Part shown: in pieces, positions 41,360 through 51,566 of the stretch
Position numbering within the stretch: the first letter of the stretch is position 1
Layout: each line of letters starts with the position of its first letter
NCBI RefSeq assembly: GCF_024448505.1
Contig: NZ_JAMOHV010000017.1
Span: 1-64,000, forward strand
DNA length: 64,000 nucleotides
Source of the DNA: Stutzerimonas degradans
GTDB taxonomy: Bacteria; Pseudomonadota; Gammaproteobacteria; Pseudomonadales; Pseudomonadaceae
Direction: 5' to 3'
Program-made: the position numbers and the translations under genes
Notes under the pieces: generated by a model
What the model saw: only the letters and a program-made list of their open reading frames with translations
What the model was told of the DNA's origin: nothing
The model's database searches: none

Positions 41360-43747
41360 TTAGAATGTTTGCCCCAGCGAGAACTGGAAGACTTGGGTAT
41401 CGGCATCGTCCGGCTTCATCACCGGCATCGCCAGACTGAAGCTCAGCGGCCCCATCGCCGTGATCCAGGTCAGGCCGACGCCCACCGAGCTGGCCATGTC
41501 GCCGAAGTCGATGTCGCTGCAGTCTTCCGAGCCGGAAGGACAGTTGGTATCGAAGACGTTACCGACGTCCCAGAACACGGAGGTGCGCAGCGAACGCTGA
41601 TCCTTGACGAACGGCATCGGGAACAGCACTTCCAGACCGCCCTGGACGAGCACGTTGCCGCCGAAGGGCAGCGGATCCTGATCATCGGTGCAACGCCCCG
41701 AGGAGTCACAGGCGCCTTCTGGCAACAGATTCCCAGAAGAATCATACGCCCGGCTTGGCGTGCTGCGTGGCCCCAGACTGCTGTCCTCGAAGCCGCGCAC
41801 GGAGTTGAAGCCACCCGCATAATAGTGCTCGTAGAACGGCAGCCGCGATGTCGAGCCGTAGGCGTCACCGTAACCCAGACGGGTGTGCATGCGCAGGGTG
41901 TAGTCCTTGCTCATCGGCACGAACAGCTGGCCGTTGTAGTCGAGCTTGTAGAACGACAGATCGCTACCCGGCAACGTCGTTTCGAAAACCAGACTCTGCG
42001 AGTGGCCGCGCGTGGCCAGCACACCGCGGTTGAGTGTCGACTCAGACCAGCCTATCGATCCCTTGAAGTTGAGGAAGCTATCGCCCTCTTCGTCCATGAA
42101 GTCGTAGATTTCATCGACCGTGTAGCGACCAGTGTCCAGATCGTCCTGCTGCACCGACAAACCGAATGACAGGCGCGCCGTTTCACTGATCGGGTAGCCG
42201 ATATTCACACCGCCACCCAAGCTATCGACGGAATAGCTGGAAACGTCGTAATCCAGCTCGTCGTAGTCAGTGGTGCGATAAAAAGCGTTGTAGCCTAGGC
42301 TGACACCGTCTTCGGTCCAGTAGGGATCGACGAAGCCGAAGTTGTAGCGCGACTGATACTCGCTGCGCGTCAGCCCCAGCGATACCCGGTTACCGGTGCC
42401 TAGGAAGTTGTTCTGACTGATCGAACCACCCAGGATCAGGCCGGCGTTCTGAGCGAAACCAACACTGGCCATGATCGAGCCGGACGGCTGCTCTTCGACG
42501 CTGTAGTTGACGTCGATCTGATCCTCGGTGCCCGGCACCTGCGGAGTCTCGACGTTGACTTCCTTGAAGAAGCCAAGACGCTCCAGACGGGTTTTGGACT
42601 GATCAATCAGATAGGTCGATGCCCAGCCACCTTCCATCTGCCGCATCTCGCGCCGCAGTACTTCGTCCTCGGTCTTGGTATTGCCACGGAAATTGACGCG
42701 ATTGACGTAGGCACGATTACCTGGATCGACCACGAAGGTGATCGAAACGGTATTATCCTCGTCATGAGCCTGCGGCACGCCGTTGACGTTGGCGAAGGTG
42801 TAGCCCTCGTTGCCCAGACGACGAGTAATCAGCTCAGACGTGGTGGTCATTACCTTGCGCGAGAAGACTTGTCCTTCTTTGGCCAGCAGCAGTGCCTCTA
42901 CCTCCTGCTGGGGCACCTTAAGATCACCGCTGAGTTTGACTTCGCGCACGGTATAACGCTCGCCTTCGGCGATGTTCACCGTGACGTAGACATCCTTCTT
43001 GTCAGGGGTGATGGATACCTGGGTAGAGGTGATATCCATGTTGATGTAGCCGCGATCCAGGTAATAGGAGCGCAACCGTTCGAGGTCGCCTGAAAGTTTT
43101 TCGCGGGCGTACTTGTCATCGTTACGGAAGAAGGACAACCAGTTGGTGGTCTTCAGCTCGAACAGGTCGATCAGGTCCTCTTCAGGAAAAACCGTATTGC
43201 CGACCACGTTGATGTGCTTGATGGCCGCGACCGAGCCTTCATTGATCTTGATCTTGAGGGCCACGCGATTGCGTGGTTGCGCGACCACCTCGGTGTCGAT
43301 GGTGGCCGAATAGCGGCCTTGTGCGACGTACTGGCGCTGCAGCTCGTTGCGCACACCTTCGAGGGTGGCACGCTGGAAGATTTCGCCTTCGGCAAGGCCC
43401 GACTGCTGCAGACCGGCAAGCAGGTCCTCGGTCTTGATGGCCTTGTTGCCTTCGATTTCGATGGCCGAGATCGATGGACGCTCGACCACACTGACTACCA
43501 GCACGTTACCTTCGCGGCCAAGCTGGATGTCTTGAAAGAAGCCAGTCTTGAATAATGCGCGAGTGGCCTCGACCAGGCGTCCGTCATCGGCGGCATCACC
43601 TACGTTCAGCGGCAGCGCACCGAATACACTACCGGCGGAAACCCGCTGCAAACCGTTGACCCGGATATCGGAGATGGTGAAGGACTCAGCGTGAACTTCG
43701 GCGATCATCAACGCGGAAATTACCGCAGGTAGCAGCAGACGTTTCAT
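41360..43747 (-). CDS. bamA: Outer membrane protein assembly factor BamA
   Basis: This essential 795-residue Omp85 protein folds and inserts beta-barrel proteins. The signal peptide ends at AEVHA. Five POTRA domains follow (about 22-420, first FTISDIRVNGLQRVS), then a 16-stranded barrel containing the conserved RGF motif in NSVRGFEDSSLGP and ending in aromatic FSLGQTF. It lies 68 bp after rseP and before skp. Extracellular loops with Cys residues (EGACDSSGRCTDD, TNCPSGSEDC) are notable. Confidence 0.98.
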   Translation of the reverse strand: MKRLLLPAVISALMIAEVHAESFTISDIRVNGLQRVSAGSVFGALPLNVGDAADDGRLVEATRALFKTGFFQDIQLGREGNVLVVSVVERPSISAIEIEGNKAIKTEDLLAGLQQSGLAEGEIFQRATLEGVRNELQRQYVAQGRYSATIDTEVVAQPRNRVALKIKINEGSVAAIKHINVVGNTVFPEEDLIDLFELKTTNWLSFFRNDDKYAREKLSGDLERLRSYYLDRGYINMDITSTQVSITPDKKDVYVTVNIAEGERYTVREVKLSGDLKVPQQEVEALLLAKEGQVFSRKVMTTTSELITRRLGNEGYTFANVNGVPQAHDEDNTVSITFVVDPGNRAYVNRVNFRGNTKTEDEVLRREMRQMEGGWASTYLIDQSKTRLERLGFFKEVNVETPQVPGTEDQIDVNYSVEEQPSGSIMASVGFAQNAGLILGGSISQNNFLGTGNRVSLGLTRSEYQSRYNFGFVDPYWTEDGVSLGYNAFYRTTDYDELDYDVSSYSVDSLGGGVNIGYPISETARLSFGLSVQQDDLDTGRYTVDEIYDFMDEEGDSFLNFKGSIGWSESTLNRGVLATRGHSQSLVFETTLPGSDLSFYKLDYNGQLFVPMSKDYTLRMHTRLGYGDAYGSTSRLPFYEHYYAGGFNSVRGFEDSSLGPRSTPSRAYDSSGNLLPEGACDSSGRCTDDQDPLPFGGNVLVQGGLEVLFPMPFVKDQRSLRTSVFWDVGNVFDTNCPSGSEDCSDIDFGDMASSVGVGLTWITAMGPLSFSLAMPVMKPDDADTQVFQFSLGQTF

Positions 43748-43815
43748 GAAGTCCTTTCTTATTAAACCTGAAAAAATGAACTCGCGTTTGGCGCAACGAC
43801 ATTAAGAAGCCCGCG

Positions 43816-45168
43816 TCACAGACGGCCGATATCGTTGACCAGCGCCAGCAGCATCACTCCGACGACCAGTGTGATACCGATCTGCATCCCCCACCCCTGG
43901 ACTCGATCCGACAAAGGCCGGCCTCGAACCCACTCGACCAAATAGAAGAGCAAATGGCCACCGTCGAGTACCGGGATAGGCAGAAGATTGAGAACCCCCA
44001 GACTAATGCTCAAATAGGCGAGGAAATTCAGAAAATCCCCCAGACCCGACTGGGCAGAAGCGCCCGCCACTTTAGCAATGGTTATCGGGCCGCTCAAGTT
44101 TTTTACCGACAGCTCTCCGAGCAGCATTTTCTTCAGCGAATCGAGCGTCAGAAGGCTCATCGCCCAGGTTCGCCTACCCCCTTCGACCATCGCCTCGAGC
44201 GGGCCGAAGCTAACCTCACGCAGCATTTCGGCGGGCCACTCGCCCGCAGCGACACCCGCGCCAAGATACCCCCGAGCAAATGCCCCCTCACCGCGGACAC
44301 CAAGGGTCAATGCGATTTCCTCTTGTCGCCCTTCCCGCTCAACAACCAAGCGAACCGGTTGACCTGGCAGGCTCCCGACCTGGTCGATAACCTGCTGCCA
44401 GTCCGCCAACGACTGGCCATTCAGGCTCAGCAGACGATCGCCGAGAACGACGCCAGCCGATCGTGCCGGCCCCTCGGGGTCAAGCTGCGCGATTACAGGG
44501 GCCACCTGAGGACGCCACGGACGAATTCCGAGCGCACCGATCGGGTCCGGCTCCTCGACGCCCTTCAGCCACTCATGCAGCACAATCTGGCGGTGCTGCT
44601 CCTGCGAAGCGCCCAGCTCGCGCACCGTCAGATCCAGCCTGCCGCTTTCACCGAGACGTCGAACCAACTGCAGATTGACCTCTCCCCAGCCCGTCACCCG
44701 CTTCCCGTTGACGGCCAGGATCTCCTCATCTGCCGCCAGCCCGGCCTGTTCGGCGAGGCTGCCCGCCTCGACCGCGCCAATGACGGGCCTCACCTGCTCA
44801 CTGCCGAGCATCGCCAGCAGCCAGAAAAACGCCAGAGCGAGTAGAAAATTGGCCAGAGGTCCGGCCGAAACGATAGCAAAGCGCTGGCGCACAGACTTGC
44901 GATTGAACGCACCGCCGAGCAACGCCCCCGGCACGTCAGCCTCTCGCTCGTCGAGCATCTTGACGTAGCCGCCCAAGGGAATTGCCGCAATCACGAACTC
45001 GGTGCCGTGACGATCGGACCAACGCAGTAGCGGCTTCCCGAAGCCGACCGAAAAGCGCAGGACCTTGACGCCGCAGCGCCGCGCCACCCAGAAATGTCCG
45101 AACTCGTGAAACGTGACCAGCACACCCAGCGCGACCAGAGTGCCGACAATCATATAAAGCGTGCCCAT
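43816..45168 (-). CDS. rseP: Site-2 zinc metalloprotease RseP
   Basis: This 450-residue inner-membrane protease cuts anti-sigma factors (MucA in Pseudomonas) to release the envelope-stress sigma factor. The HExxH motif is in VTFHEFGHFWVARRCG near 19-34, and two tandem PDZ domains lie in the periplasm (about 115-305). The second active-site part, NLLPIPVLDGGHLL, is near 395-408. It follows dxr by 13 bp and precedes bamA. Confidence 0.97.
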   Translation of the reverse strand: MGTLYMIVGTLVALGVLVTFHEFGHFWVARRCGVKVLRFSVGFGKPLLRWSDRHGTEFVIAAIPLGGYVKMLDEREADVPGALLGGAFNRKSVRQRFAIVSAGPLANFLLALAFFWLLAMLGSEQVRPVIGAVEAGSLAEQAGLAADEEILAVNGKRVTGWGEVNLQLVRRLGESGRLDLTVRELGASQEQHRQIVLHEWLKGVEEPDPIGALGIRPWRPQVAPVIAQLDPEGPARSAGVVLGDRLLSLNGQSLADWQQVIDQVGSLPGQPVRLVVEREGRQEEIALTLGVRGEGAFARGYLGAGVAAGEWPAEMLREVSFGPLEAMVEGGRRTWAMSLLTLDSLKKMLLGELSVKNLSGPITIAKVAGASAQSGLGDFLNFLAYLSISLGVLNLLPIPVLDGGHLLFYLVEWVRGRPLSDRVQGWGMQIGITLVVGVMLLALVNDIGRL

Positions 45169-45181
45169 CGAATCCTCCAGG

Positions 45182-46375
45182 CTAACGCCCGTGACGATCG
45201 AGCCAGGAACCGGCGAGAGCCCGGGCCTGCCGATCTGCCGTCAGTACGTCCTCAAGGCAGCGAGCCGGAACCGATGCCTCGCGATCCAGTACATCACCGA
45301 TAATACCTGCGATTTCAGTGAAACGAATCCGCCGATCGAGAAACGCGTCGACTGCCACTTCGTTGGCCGCATTGAGCACCGCCGGGCTGGTACCGCCCGC
45401 CTCCGCGGCTTGCCGGGCAAGGCGCAGACAAGGAAAGCGCTGTTCATCCGGAGCCTGGAAATCAAGCCGACCGATGCGCAGCAGATCGAGCGCGGACACG
45501 CCAGAGTCCATGCGCTCGGGCCAGGCCAGCGCATGGGCGATGGGCGTACGCATATCGGGATTACCCAACTGGGCGAGCACCGAACCGTCGACGTAGTCGA
45601 CCATCGAATGAATCACGCTTTGCGGGTGTACTACCACTTCGACCTGATCCGGCCGGGCATCGAACAGCCAGCACGCCTCGATCAGTTCGAGCCCTTTATT
45701 CATCATGCTGGCGGAGTCGACCGATATCTTGCGCCCCATGGACCAGTTCGGATGCGCGCAAGCCTGTTCAGGCGTAACGCTGGCGAGAGCGGCTGCCGGC
45801 AGTTCGCGGAAAGGACCGCCGGACGCGGTCAGCAGAATGCGCCGCACACCGACCTCAGCCATACCGCGCGCATAATCGCGCGGCAGGCACTGAAAGATCG
45901 CATTGTGCTCGCTGTCGATGGGCAACAACACCGCTCCGCTGTCACGCAGCGCCTGCATGAACAGGCCGCCGGACATTACCAGCGCTTCCTTGTTGGCAAG
46001 CAGGACGCGCTTGCCAGCCTGCACGGCAGACAAGGTGGGACGCAGGCCGGCGGCACCAACAATCGCAGCCATCACGAGATCCGTTTCCGGATGAGCCGCC
46101 ACCTCGCACAAACCGCCTTCGCCCACCAAAACCCGCGTGGACACGCCATCGCGCGCCAACTCAGATTGCAGGACACGCGCCTGAGCTTCCTCCGCCACCA
46201 CGGCATAGCGTGGCCGATGCAACAAGCACAGCTTGTGCAAATCAGCCATCCGCGTAAATGCTGTCAGGGCGAAGACCTGGTAGCGCTGTGGATGGCGCGC
46301 CACCACATCGAGTGTGCTGAGACCGATCGAGCCGGTAGCGCCCAGCAACGTAACGAGCAGCGGTCGCGTCACCAT
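45182..46375 (-). CDS. dxr: 1-deoxy-D-xylulose 5-phosphate reductoisomerase
   Basis: This 397-residue NADPH enzyme carries out the committed step of the MEP isoprenoid pathway and is the fosmidomycin target. The NADPH loop [15 protein letters not shown] is near the N-terminus. [13 protein letters not shown] (about 152-164) and the flexible lid sequence containing [19 protein letters not shown] are present. ATG at 46375 and GTG at 46372 are both possible starts; both overlap the end of cdsA. rseP follows by 13 bp. Confidence 0.96.
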   Translation of the reverse strand: MVTRPLLVTLLGATGSIGLSTLDVVARHPQRYQVFALTAFTRMADLHKLCLLHRPRYAVVAEEAQARVLQSELARDGVSTRVLVGEGGLCEVAAHPETDLVMAAIVGAAGLRPTLSAVQAGKRVLLANKEALVMSGGLFMQALRDSGAVLLPIDSEHNAIFQCLPRDYARGMAEVGVRRILLTASGGPFRELPAAALASVTPEQACAHPNWSMGRKISVDSASMMNKGLELIEACWLFDARPDQVEVVVHPQSVIHSMVDYVDGSVLAQLGNPDMRTPIAHALAWPERMDSGVSALDLLRIGRLDFQAPDEQRFPCLRLARQAAEAGGTSPAVLNAANEVAVDAFLDRRIRFTEIAGIIGDVLDREASVPARCLEDVLTADRQARALAGSWLDRHGR

Positions 46376-47184
46376 GCCCCCCATCCCGCCAGCCAGAGCA
46401 GCACTGCAAACAGGGGAATCGCCGCAGTGAGGCTGTCGATGCGATCCATCACCCCGCCGTGGCCCGGCAGGAGCTGACTGCTATCCTTGATTCCGGCACT
46501 ACGCTTGAACATGCTTTCGGTCAGGTCTCCAATTACCGAGACACCCACCACCAACGCTGCGCCCAGCAGGGCCAGCACCAACTCGCGCGCGCTCCAGCCG
46601 CGATTTAGCCCAACCGCCAGCGTGATGGCCAGGCTGGCCAGCAGGCCGCCGATGAGACCTTCCCAGCTCTTACCCGGACTGACGGCGGGCGCCAGCTTTC
46701 GCCGACCGAATGCCTTGCCGGAAAAATACGCACCGATATCCGCCGCCCAGACCAGAACCATCACCGCGATGATCAGCCAGTTGCCAGACGGCCATTGCTT
46801 GAGTATCTGGAGCGCCTGCCAAGCCGGCAGCAGAATCAGCAAACCGATCAGCAGACTGCCCGGGGCTCCGCCCCAGAAGCGCCGGCTCTGCGGGTAGCCG
46901 ACCACAAGCGCGGTTGCCGCAATCCACCAGAGCACCGCCGCAAGCATCAACCAGGGTGCCAGCGCTGGAAGCTGATAAAGCACCGACAGCAGCAGTGCGA
47001 CCAGAACGGCGTAGGCAATGCGTACCGGCTGCGCATTGAAGCCCGCGAGATGCGCCCACTCCCAGGCGGCCAGTGTCACGACCAGACCAATGAACAGGGC
47101 GAAGGCGATGCCTTCGAGGTAAAAAAATCCCACGATGGCGACCGGCAACAATAGCGCTGCCGTGATGATCCGCTGCTTCAGCAT
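46369..47184 (-). CDS. cdsA: Phosphatidate cytidylyltransferase
   Basis: This 271-residue inner-membrane enzyme makes CDP-diacylglycerol for all phospholipids. About eight hydrophobic segments are present. The C-terminal CDP-transferase signature runs from [12 protein letters not shown] to [18 protein letters not shown] and ends [14 protein letters not shown]. It overlaps uppS by 7 bp and dxr by several bases, so uppS-cdsA-dxr are tightly coupled. Confidence 0.96.
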   Translation of the reverse strand: MLKQRIITAALLLPVAIVGFFYLEGIAFALFIGLVVTLAAWEWAHLAGFNAQPVRIAYAVLVALLLSVLYQLPALAPWLMLAAVLWWIAATALVVGYPQSRRFWGGAPGSLLIGLLILLPAWQALQILKQWPSGNWLIIAVMVLVWAADIGAYFSGKAFGRRKLAPAVSPGKSWEGLIGGLLASLAITLAVGLNRGWSARELVLALLGAALVVGVSVIGDLTESMFKRSAGIKDSSQLLPGHGGVMDRIDSLTAAIPLFAVLLWLAGWGAW

Positions 47185-47939
47185 TCGGCTCTAACCTCGT
47201 TTTCTACTTGTTCGCCGGTCTTGCCGAAGCGACGCTGACGCGAGGCAAAATCGACCAGGGCGCGACGCATCGCCTGATGCTTGAAGTCAGGCCAGAACAG
47301 ATCGGAGAAATAGAGCTCCGCGTAAGCCAGCTGCCACAGGAGGAAATTACTGATGCGTCGCTCGCCACCGGTACGGATGCACAAGTCAGGTGGCGGCAGA
47401 TCGCCCGTAGCGAGATAGCCCTGAAACAGAGCAGGCGTGATCTCATCGGGATTCAAGCGTCCGGCCTGAGCCTCAGCCGCCAGGTGACGGGTGGCCTGGA
47501 GAATGTCCCATTGCCCGCCATAGTTGGCCGCGACCTGCAGGATGAAACGATGGTTGTGCGCGGTAATCGCTTCGGCCTCGAGCATCGCCGCCTGCAATTC
47601 GGGGTGAAATCGCGAGCGGTCGCCAATAATCCGCAGGCGGATACCATTGTCGTTCAGCTTGCGCGCTTCTCGGCGCAGCGCCCTGAGAAACAGCTCCATC
47701 AGCGCACCGACCTCGTCGGCGGGACGCTGCCAGTTTTCGCTGGAGAAGGCGAACAGGGTCAGCACCTCCACGCCGGACTCGGCACACACCTCGATGACCG
47801 CGCGCACCGCATCGACACCCGCCTTGTGCCCAGCCACACCCGGCAACAAGCGCCTCTTTGCCCAGCGGTTATTGCCATCCATGATGATCGCCACGTGACG
47901 GGGAATATTCCGCCCAGCGATCTGCCTGACCTTTTCCAT
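47178..47939 (-). CDS. uppS: Undecaprenyl diphosphate synthase
   Basis: This 253-residue cis-prenyltransferase makes the C55 lipid carrier for peptidoglycan and O-antigen. The catalytic region HVAIIMDGNNRWAKRR is near 14-29, and the C-terminal signature RTGGERRISNFLLWQ followed by FSDLFWPDF is present. The ATG at 47939 is preceded directly by TTG, which is less likely. It lies 135 bp after frr and overlaps cdsA by 7 bp. Confidence 0.97.
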   Translation of the reverse strand: MEKVRQIAGRNIPRHVAIIMDGNNRWAKRRLLPGVAGHKAGVDAVRAVIEVCAESGVEVLTLFAFSSENWQRPADEVGALMELFLRALRREARKLNDNGIRLRIIGDRSRFHPELQAAMLEAEAITAHNHRFILQVAANYGGQWDILQATRHLAAEAQAGRLNPDEITPALFQGYLATGDLPPPDLCIRTGGERRISNFLLWQLAYAELYFSDLFWPDFKHQAMRRALVDFASRQRRFGKTGEQVENEVRAEC

Positions 47940-48074
47940 CAAACAACTCTACTTGCGCTGAAACACGCTTCGAACGATGAGAGGCGCAGCAAAAGCCGGC
48001 CAAATGCATCGATTGGACTGCCGCGTCCGGCAGCGGTTTCGTCCATTGTGCCGGCTAGAGATCGAGGATGGCGA

Positions 48075-48632
48075 TTAGACCGCCATCAGATCGGCTTCCT
48101 TGCTTTCCAGCGCCTTGTCGATCTCTGCAACGAACTTGTCGGTGAGCTTCTGGACATCATCCTGCCCGCGGCGCTCGTCGTCTTCGCTGATTTCCTTCTC
48201 TTTCACCAACTCCTTGAGCTGCGCCAGAGCATCCCGGCGAATGTTGCGCACGGCGACGCGGGCATTCTCCGCTTCGGCGCGAGCCTGCTTGGTGAAGCCC
48301 TTGCGGGTCTCTTCGGTAAGCGCCGGCATCGGTACGCGAATGGTGGTACCGGCGGTTGCCGGGTTAAGCCCGAGATCGGAGGTCATGATCGCCTTCTCGA
48401 CCGCCTGGATCATGCTCTTGTCGAACACGGTCAGAGCAAGCGTACGCGAATCCTCGGCGATCACGTTGGCAACCTGGCGCAGCGGCGTATCGGCGCCGTA
48501 GTAGGACACCATGACACTGTCGAGAATGCTTGGGTGCGCTCGGCCGGTACGAATCTTGGAAAACGCGTTATCCAGCGATTCCAGAGTCTTCTTCATGCGC
48601 TCCTGCGCGTCTTGCTTGATCTCGTTGATCAT
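48075..48632 (-). CDS. frr: Ribosome recycling factor
   Basis: This 185-residue tRNA-mimic protein splits post-termination ribosomes together with EF-G. It begins [18 protein letters not shown], and the family segment [13 protein letters not shown] is near 26-38. The ATG at 48632 overlaps the pyrH stop by 4 bp. The downstream 135 bp before uppS hold no clear terminator, so readthrough is likely. Confidence 0.98.
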   Translation of the reverse strand: MINEIKQDAQERMKKTLESLDNAFSKIRTGRAHPSILDSVMVSYYGADTPLRQVANVIAEDSRTLALTVFDKSMIQAVEKAIMTSDLGLNPATAGTTIRVPMPALTEETRKGFTKQARAEAENARVAVRNIRRDALAQLKELVKEKEISEDDERRGQDDVQKLTDKFVAEIDKALESKEADLMAV

Positions 48633-49372
48633 TCGTTCGATTCCTCGATCAGGGTTCCTTCGGCGCCACCGAGCACAATGTTCAGCAGGGCCCCAGGCTT
48701 GTTCATATTGAAGACGCGCAGCGGCATGTTGTGGTCGCGGCACAGGCAGATGGCTGTGAGGTCCATGACACCCAGCTTGCGGTCAAGCACGTCATCATAG
48801 GTCAATTGCGCAAATTTCTCGGCGTTTGGATCCTTGAATGGATCGGCTGTATAGACGCCGTCCACTTTGGTCGCCTTCAGCACGACATCCGCCTGGATCT
48901 CGATGGCGCGCAGGCAGGCTGCCGAATCGGTGGTAAAGAACGGATTGCCGGTGCCAGCCGAGAAAATCACGACCTCGCCAGACTTGAGATGGCGCATCGC
49001 CTTGCGCCGGTCGTAATGATCGGTCACACCAACCATGGAAATCGCAGACATCACCAATGCCGGGATATTCGAACGCTCCAGCGCATCACGCATCGCCAGC
49101 GCGTTCATAACCGTTGCCAGCATGCCCATGTGGTCGCCAGTGACGCGATCCATGCCCGCAGCGGAAAGCGCGGCACCGCGGAACAGGTTGCCCCCACCGA
49201 TGACCAGGCCGACCTCCACACCGATGCCGACCAGCTGGCCGACTTCCAGCGCCATACGATCCAGCACCTTGGGATCGATGCCGAAGTCTTCGGACCCCAT
49301 CAGGGCCTCGCCGCTCAGTTTGAGCAAAATGCGCTTGTAGCGAGGATTGCGTGAACTCATCTGCTGAGCCAT
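48629..49372 (-). CDS. pyrH: Uridylate kinase
   Basis: This 247-residue hexameric UMP kinase acts in pyrimidine nucleotide synthesis. The phosphate-binding loop is in [14 protein letters not shown] near 14-27. [12 protein letters not shown] and [16 protein letters not shown] are characteristic. The start [13 protein letters not shown] at 49372 matches Pseudomonas homologues; an ATG 6 bp upstream lies closer to GGAG and cannot be excluded. It opens the long envelope block after the tsf terminator. Confidence 0.96.
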   Translation of the reverse strand: MAQQMSSRNPRYKRILLKLSGEALMGSEDFGIDPKVLDRMALEVGQLVGIGVEVGLVIGGGNLFRGAALSAAGMDRVTGDHMGMLATVMNALAMRDALERSNIPALVMSAISMVGVTDHYDRRKAMRHLKSGEVVIFSAGTGNPFFTTDSAACLRAIEIQADVVLKATKVDGVYTADPFKDPNAEKFAQLTYDDVLDRKLGVMDLTAICLCRDHNMPLRVFNMNKPGALLNIVLGGAEGTLIEESNE

Positions 49373-49508
49373 TGGCATGTGTCTCCTGCGGCGTTCAAAT
49401 GACTAGATTGATTGGCCAGACAAAAAATATCTGCGCTAGGACACTGCGTGAGCAGTTTGGTGCCCGGCGGCGAGCATAAAGCGTAAATACAATTTGTGCG
49501 CTTCTCTG

Positions 49509-49543
49509 AAAAAGAGGCCGCGCGCGTAAGCGGGCAGCCTCTT
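49509..49543 (-). terminator. Intrinsic terminator after tsf
   Basis: AAGAGGC and GCCTCTT form the base of a GC-rich imperfect stem (49513-49543) followed by TTTTT on the minus strand. It separates rpsB-tsf from pyrH. Confidence 0.8.
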
Positions 49544-49565
49544 CGGGGACAGCGGAACCGAGGTA

Positions 49566-50429
49566 TTACTGCTTGCTGGCTGCGACCTGAGCGGCCACTT
49601 CCGCAGCGAAGTCGACTTCAGCCTTCTCGATGCCTTCACCCACTTCGTAGCGAACGAAGGAAACGATCTGTGCGCCGGCTTTCTTGGCCAGATCGCCGAC
49701 CTTGACTTCCGGATCCTTGACGAAAGGCTGCTCAACCAGGCTGGCTTCAGCCAGGAACTTGTTGATACGGCCCTTGATCATGTTCTCGACGATGTTCTCC
49801 GGCTTGCCGGCGATCTTATCGGCGTTGAGCTGCAGGAAGATTTCCTTCTCCTTGGCGATCAGCTCCTCGGAAACGTCCGCCGGGCTCAGAACAGCCGGAT
49901 TGCTGGCCGCCACATGCATGGCGATGTCCTTGGCCAACTCAGCGTCGCCGCCCTTCAGAGTGACCAGCACACCGATACGATGGCCGTGCAGGTAAGCTCC
50001 CACCACTTCGCCTTCGACCGCAGTCAGACGACGAATGTTGACGTTCTCGCCACACTTGGCAACCAGCGCCTCGCGAGCGGATTCGCGCGAAGCGATCAGC
50101 GGAGCGGCTTCAGTCAGCTTCTGCTCGAAAGCTTCGTCCAGGCTGTCCTTGACGAACGCTTTGAAGTCGTCCTGCAGGGCCAGGAAGTCGGTCTGCGAGT
50201 TGACTTCGATGATCAGGCCACGACCGCCTTCAACGCGAACAGCGATGGCGCCTTCGGCCGCGATGTTGCCGGACTTCTTGGCCGCCTTGATGGCGCCGGA
50301 AGCGCGCATGTCGTCGATGGCCTTCTCGATGTCACCGCCAGCAGCGACCAGCGCCTTCTTGCATTCCATCATGCCCTGGCCGGTGCGCTCGCGCAGTTCT
50401 TTGACCATCGCCGCAGTGATTTCTGCCAT
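49566..50429 (-). CDS. tsf: Translation elongation factor Ts
   Basis: This 287-residue nucleotide-exchange factor for EF-Tu begins MAEITAAMVKELRERTGQGMM, with the TDF-containing signature NSQTDFLALQDDF near 79-91. It follows rpsB, with an intergenic hairpin that probably reduces tsf expression relative to the ribosomal protein. A terminator follows. Confidence 0.98.
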   Translation of the reverse strand: MAEITAAMVKELRERTGQGMMECKKALVAAGGDIEKAIDDMRASGAIKAAKKSGNIAAEGAIAVRVEGGRGLIIEVNSQTDFLALQDDFKAFVKDSLDEAFEQKLTEAAPLIASRESAREALVAKCGENVNIRRLTAVEGEVVGAYLHGHRIGVLVTLKGGDAELAKDIAMHVAASNPAVLSPADVSEELIAKEKEIFLQLNADKIAGKPENIVENMIKGRINKFLAEASLVEQPFVKDPEVKVGDLAKKAGAQIVSFVRYEVGEGIEKAEVDFAAEVAAQVAASKQ

Positions 50430-50497
50430 GTTCGGAATCCTCTCGATTGGTTTCTAACCATTCGCCCGACAGCGCGGACGATCAATTCGGAAGTGGC

Positions 50498-50522
50498 AAA
50501 AAGGGGGCCTAGCCCCCTTTTT
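50498..50522 (-). terminator. rpsB-tsf intergenic terminator/attenuator
   Basis: AAAAAGGGGGC (50498-50508) and GCCCCCTTTTT (50512-50522) form a perfect 11-bp palindrome around CTA. It lies 31 bp after rpsB and 68 bp before tsf. A partial terminator here is known in other bacteria and sets the rpsB:tsf ratio. Confidence 0.88.
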
Positions 50523-50553
50523 GTCCATCGGGTGTCACGCTAGAGCGTCACTC

Positions 50554-51294
50554 TCAGCCTTGAGCGGCTTCGGAAGCGACTTCCTCGACGAACTCATCGG
50601 CACCGGCACCAGCATTCTGGCGACCGCGCAGGACAGCGTCAGCCATCGAGCCCAGATAGAGTTGCACGGCGCGGATGGCGTCATCATTACCGGGGATAAT
50701 GTAGTCAACGCCTTCCGGACTGCTGTTGGTATCGACGATGCCGATGACCGGAATGCCCAGCTTGTTGGCTTCGGAGATGGCGATGCGCTCGTGGTCGACG
50801 TCAATGACGAACATCGCATCCGGCAAACCGCCCATGTCCTTGATACCGCCCAGGCTGCGCTCGAGCTTCTCGAGGTCGCGGGTGCGCATCAGGGCTTCTT
50901 TCTTGGTCAGCTTGTCGAAGGTGCCGTCCTGGGACTGAACTTCCAGCTCACGCAGGCGCTTGATCGAGGCGCGGATGGTCTTGTAGTTGGTCAGCATGCC
51001 GCCCAGCCAACGATGATCGACATACGGCGAGCCACAACGAGCGGCTTCTTCGCGGACGATCTTGCCAGCGGAACGCTTGGTACCGACGAACAGAATCTTG
51101 TTCTTGCCAGCTGCCAGCTTTTCAACGAAACGCAGAGCGTCGTTGAACATCGGCAGAGTCTTTTCCAGGTTGATGATGTGGATCTTGTTGCGCGCGCCGA
51201 AAATGTACTTGTCCATTTTCGGGTTCCAGTAACGGGTCTGGTGGCCGAAGTGCACACCGGCCTTCAGCATATCGCGCATGGTGACTTGAGACAT
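50554..51294 (-). CDS. rpsB: 30S ribosomal protein S2
   Basis: This 246-residue ribosomal protein begins [27 protein letters not shown], with [16 protein letters not shown] near 157-172. The ATG at 51294 is the family start. It is divergent from map, with 272 bp between them that hold the rpsB promoter and a long GC-rich leader. Confidence 0.98.
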   Translation of the reverse strand: MSQVTMRDMLKAGVHFGHQTRYWNPKMDKYIFGARNKIHIINLEKTLPMFNDALRFVEKLAAGKNKILFVGTKRSAGKIVREEAARCGSPYVDHRWLGGMLTNYKTIRASIKRLRELEVQSQDGTFDKLTKKEALMRTRDLEKLERSLGGIKDMGGLPDAMFVIDVDHERIAISEANKLGIPVIGIVDTNSSPEGVDYIIPGNDDAIRAVQLYLGSMADAVLRGRQNAGAGADEFVEEVASEAAQG

Positions 51295-51436
51295 GATACG
51301 TCCTCGAATAAGTCGGGTTAGGCCTCCACGCGCCCCGATATCCAACTCTTTCGAGCACCCAGGATACCGTGTCGACGCGTGTGTGGGTTCAGGCGCAACG
51401 GGGAGGTCCCCGCTGAGCGGCGCGTTTTATAGCATA
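51295..51436 (-). promoter_or_regulatory. rpsB promoter and leader
   Basis: TATGCTATAAAA (51425-51436) is a strong -10-like stretch, followed by a GC-rich discriminator (CGCGCCGC) typical of stringently controlled promoters. The leader of about 120 nt contains short stems such as GCGGGGACCTCCCCG. Many gammaproteobacteria have an S2-responsive leader here. That role is by analogy, and I could not fold the leader. Confidence 0.45.
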
Positions 51437-51566
51437 GAAAACCTGCACAGGCTACAGGCTAACACTTGATGCGCGGCTCGGGTCGACCACAGCAAGCGCC
51501 CGGCTTCAGGCTTGCCGCCTCAAGCTGCTACCATACCGCCCTTTCCTTTCGTGCCCGAGAGTTCCC

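Noticed and set aside
37298-49372. The long envelope gene block as a new operon
   Set aside because: The order pyrH-frr-uppS-cdsA-dxr-rseP-bamA-skp-lpxD-fabZ-lpxA-lpxB is widely conserved in gammaproteobacteria.
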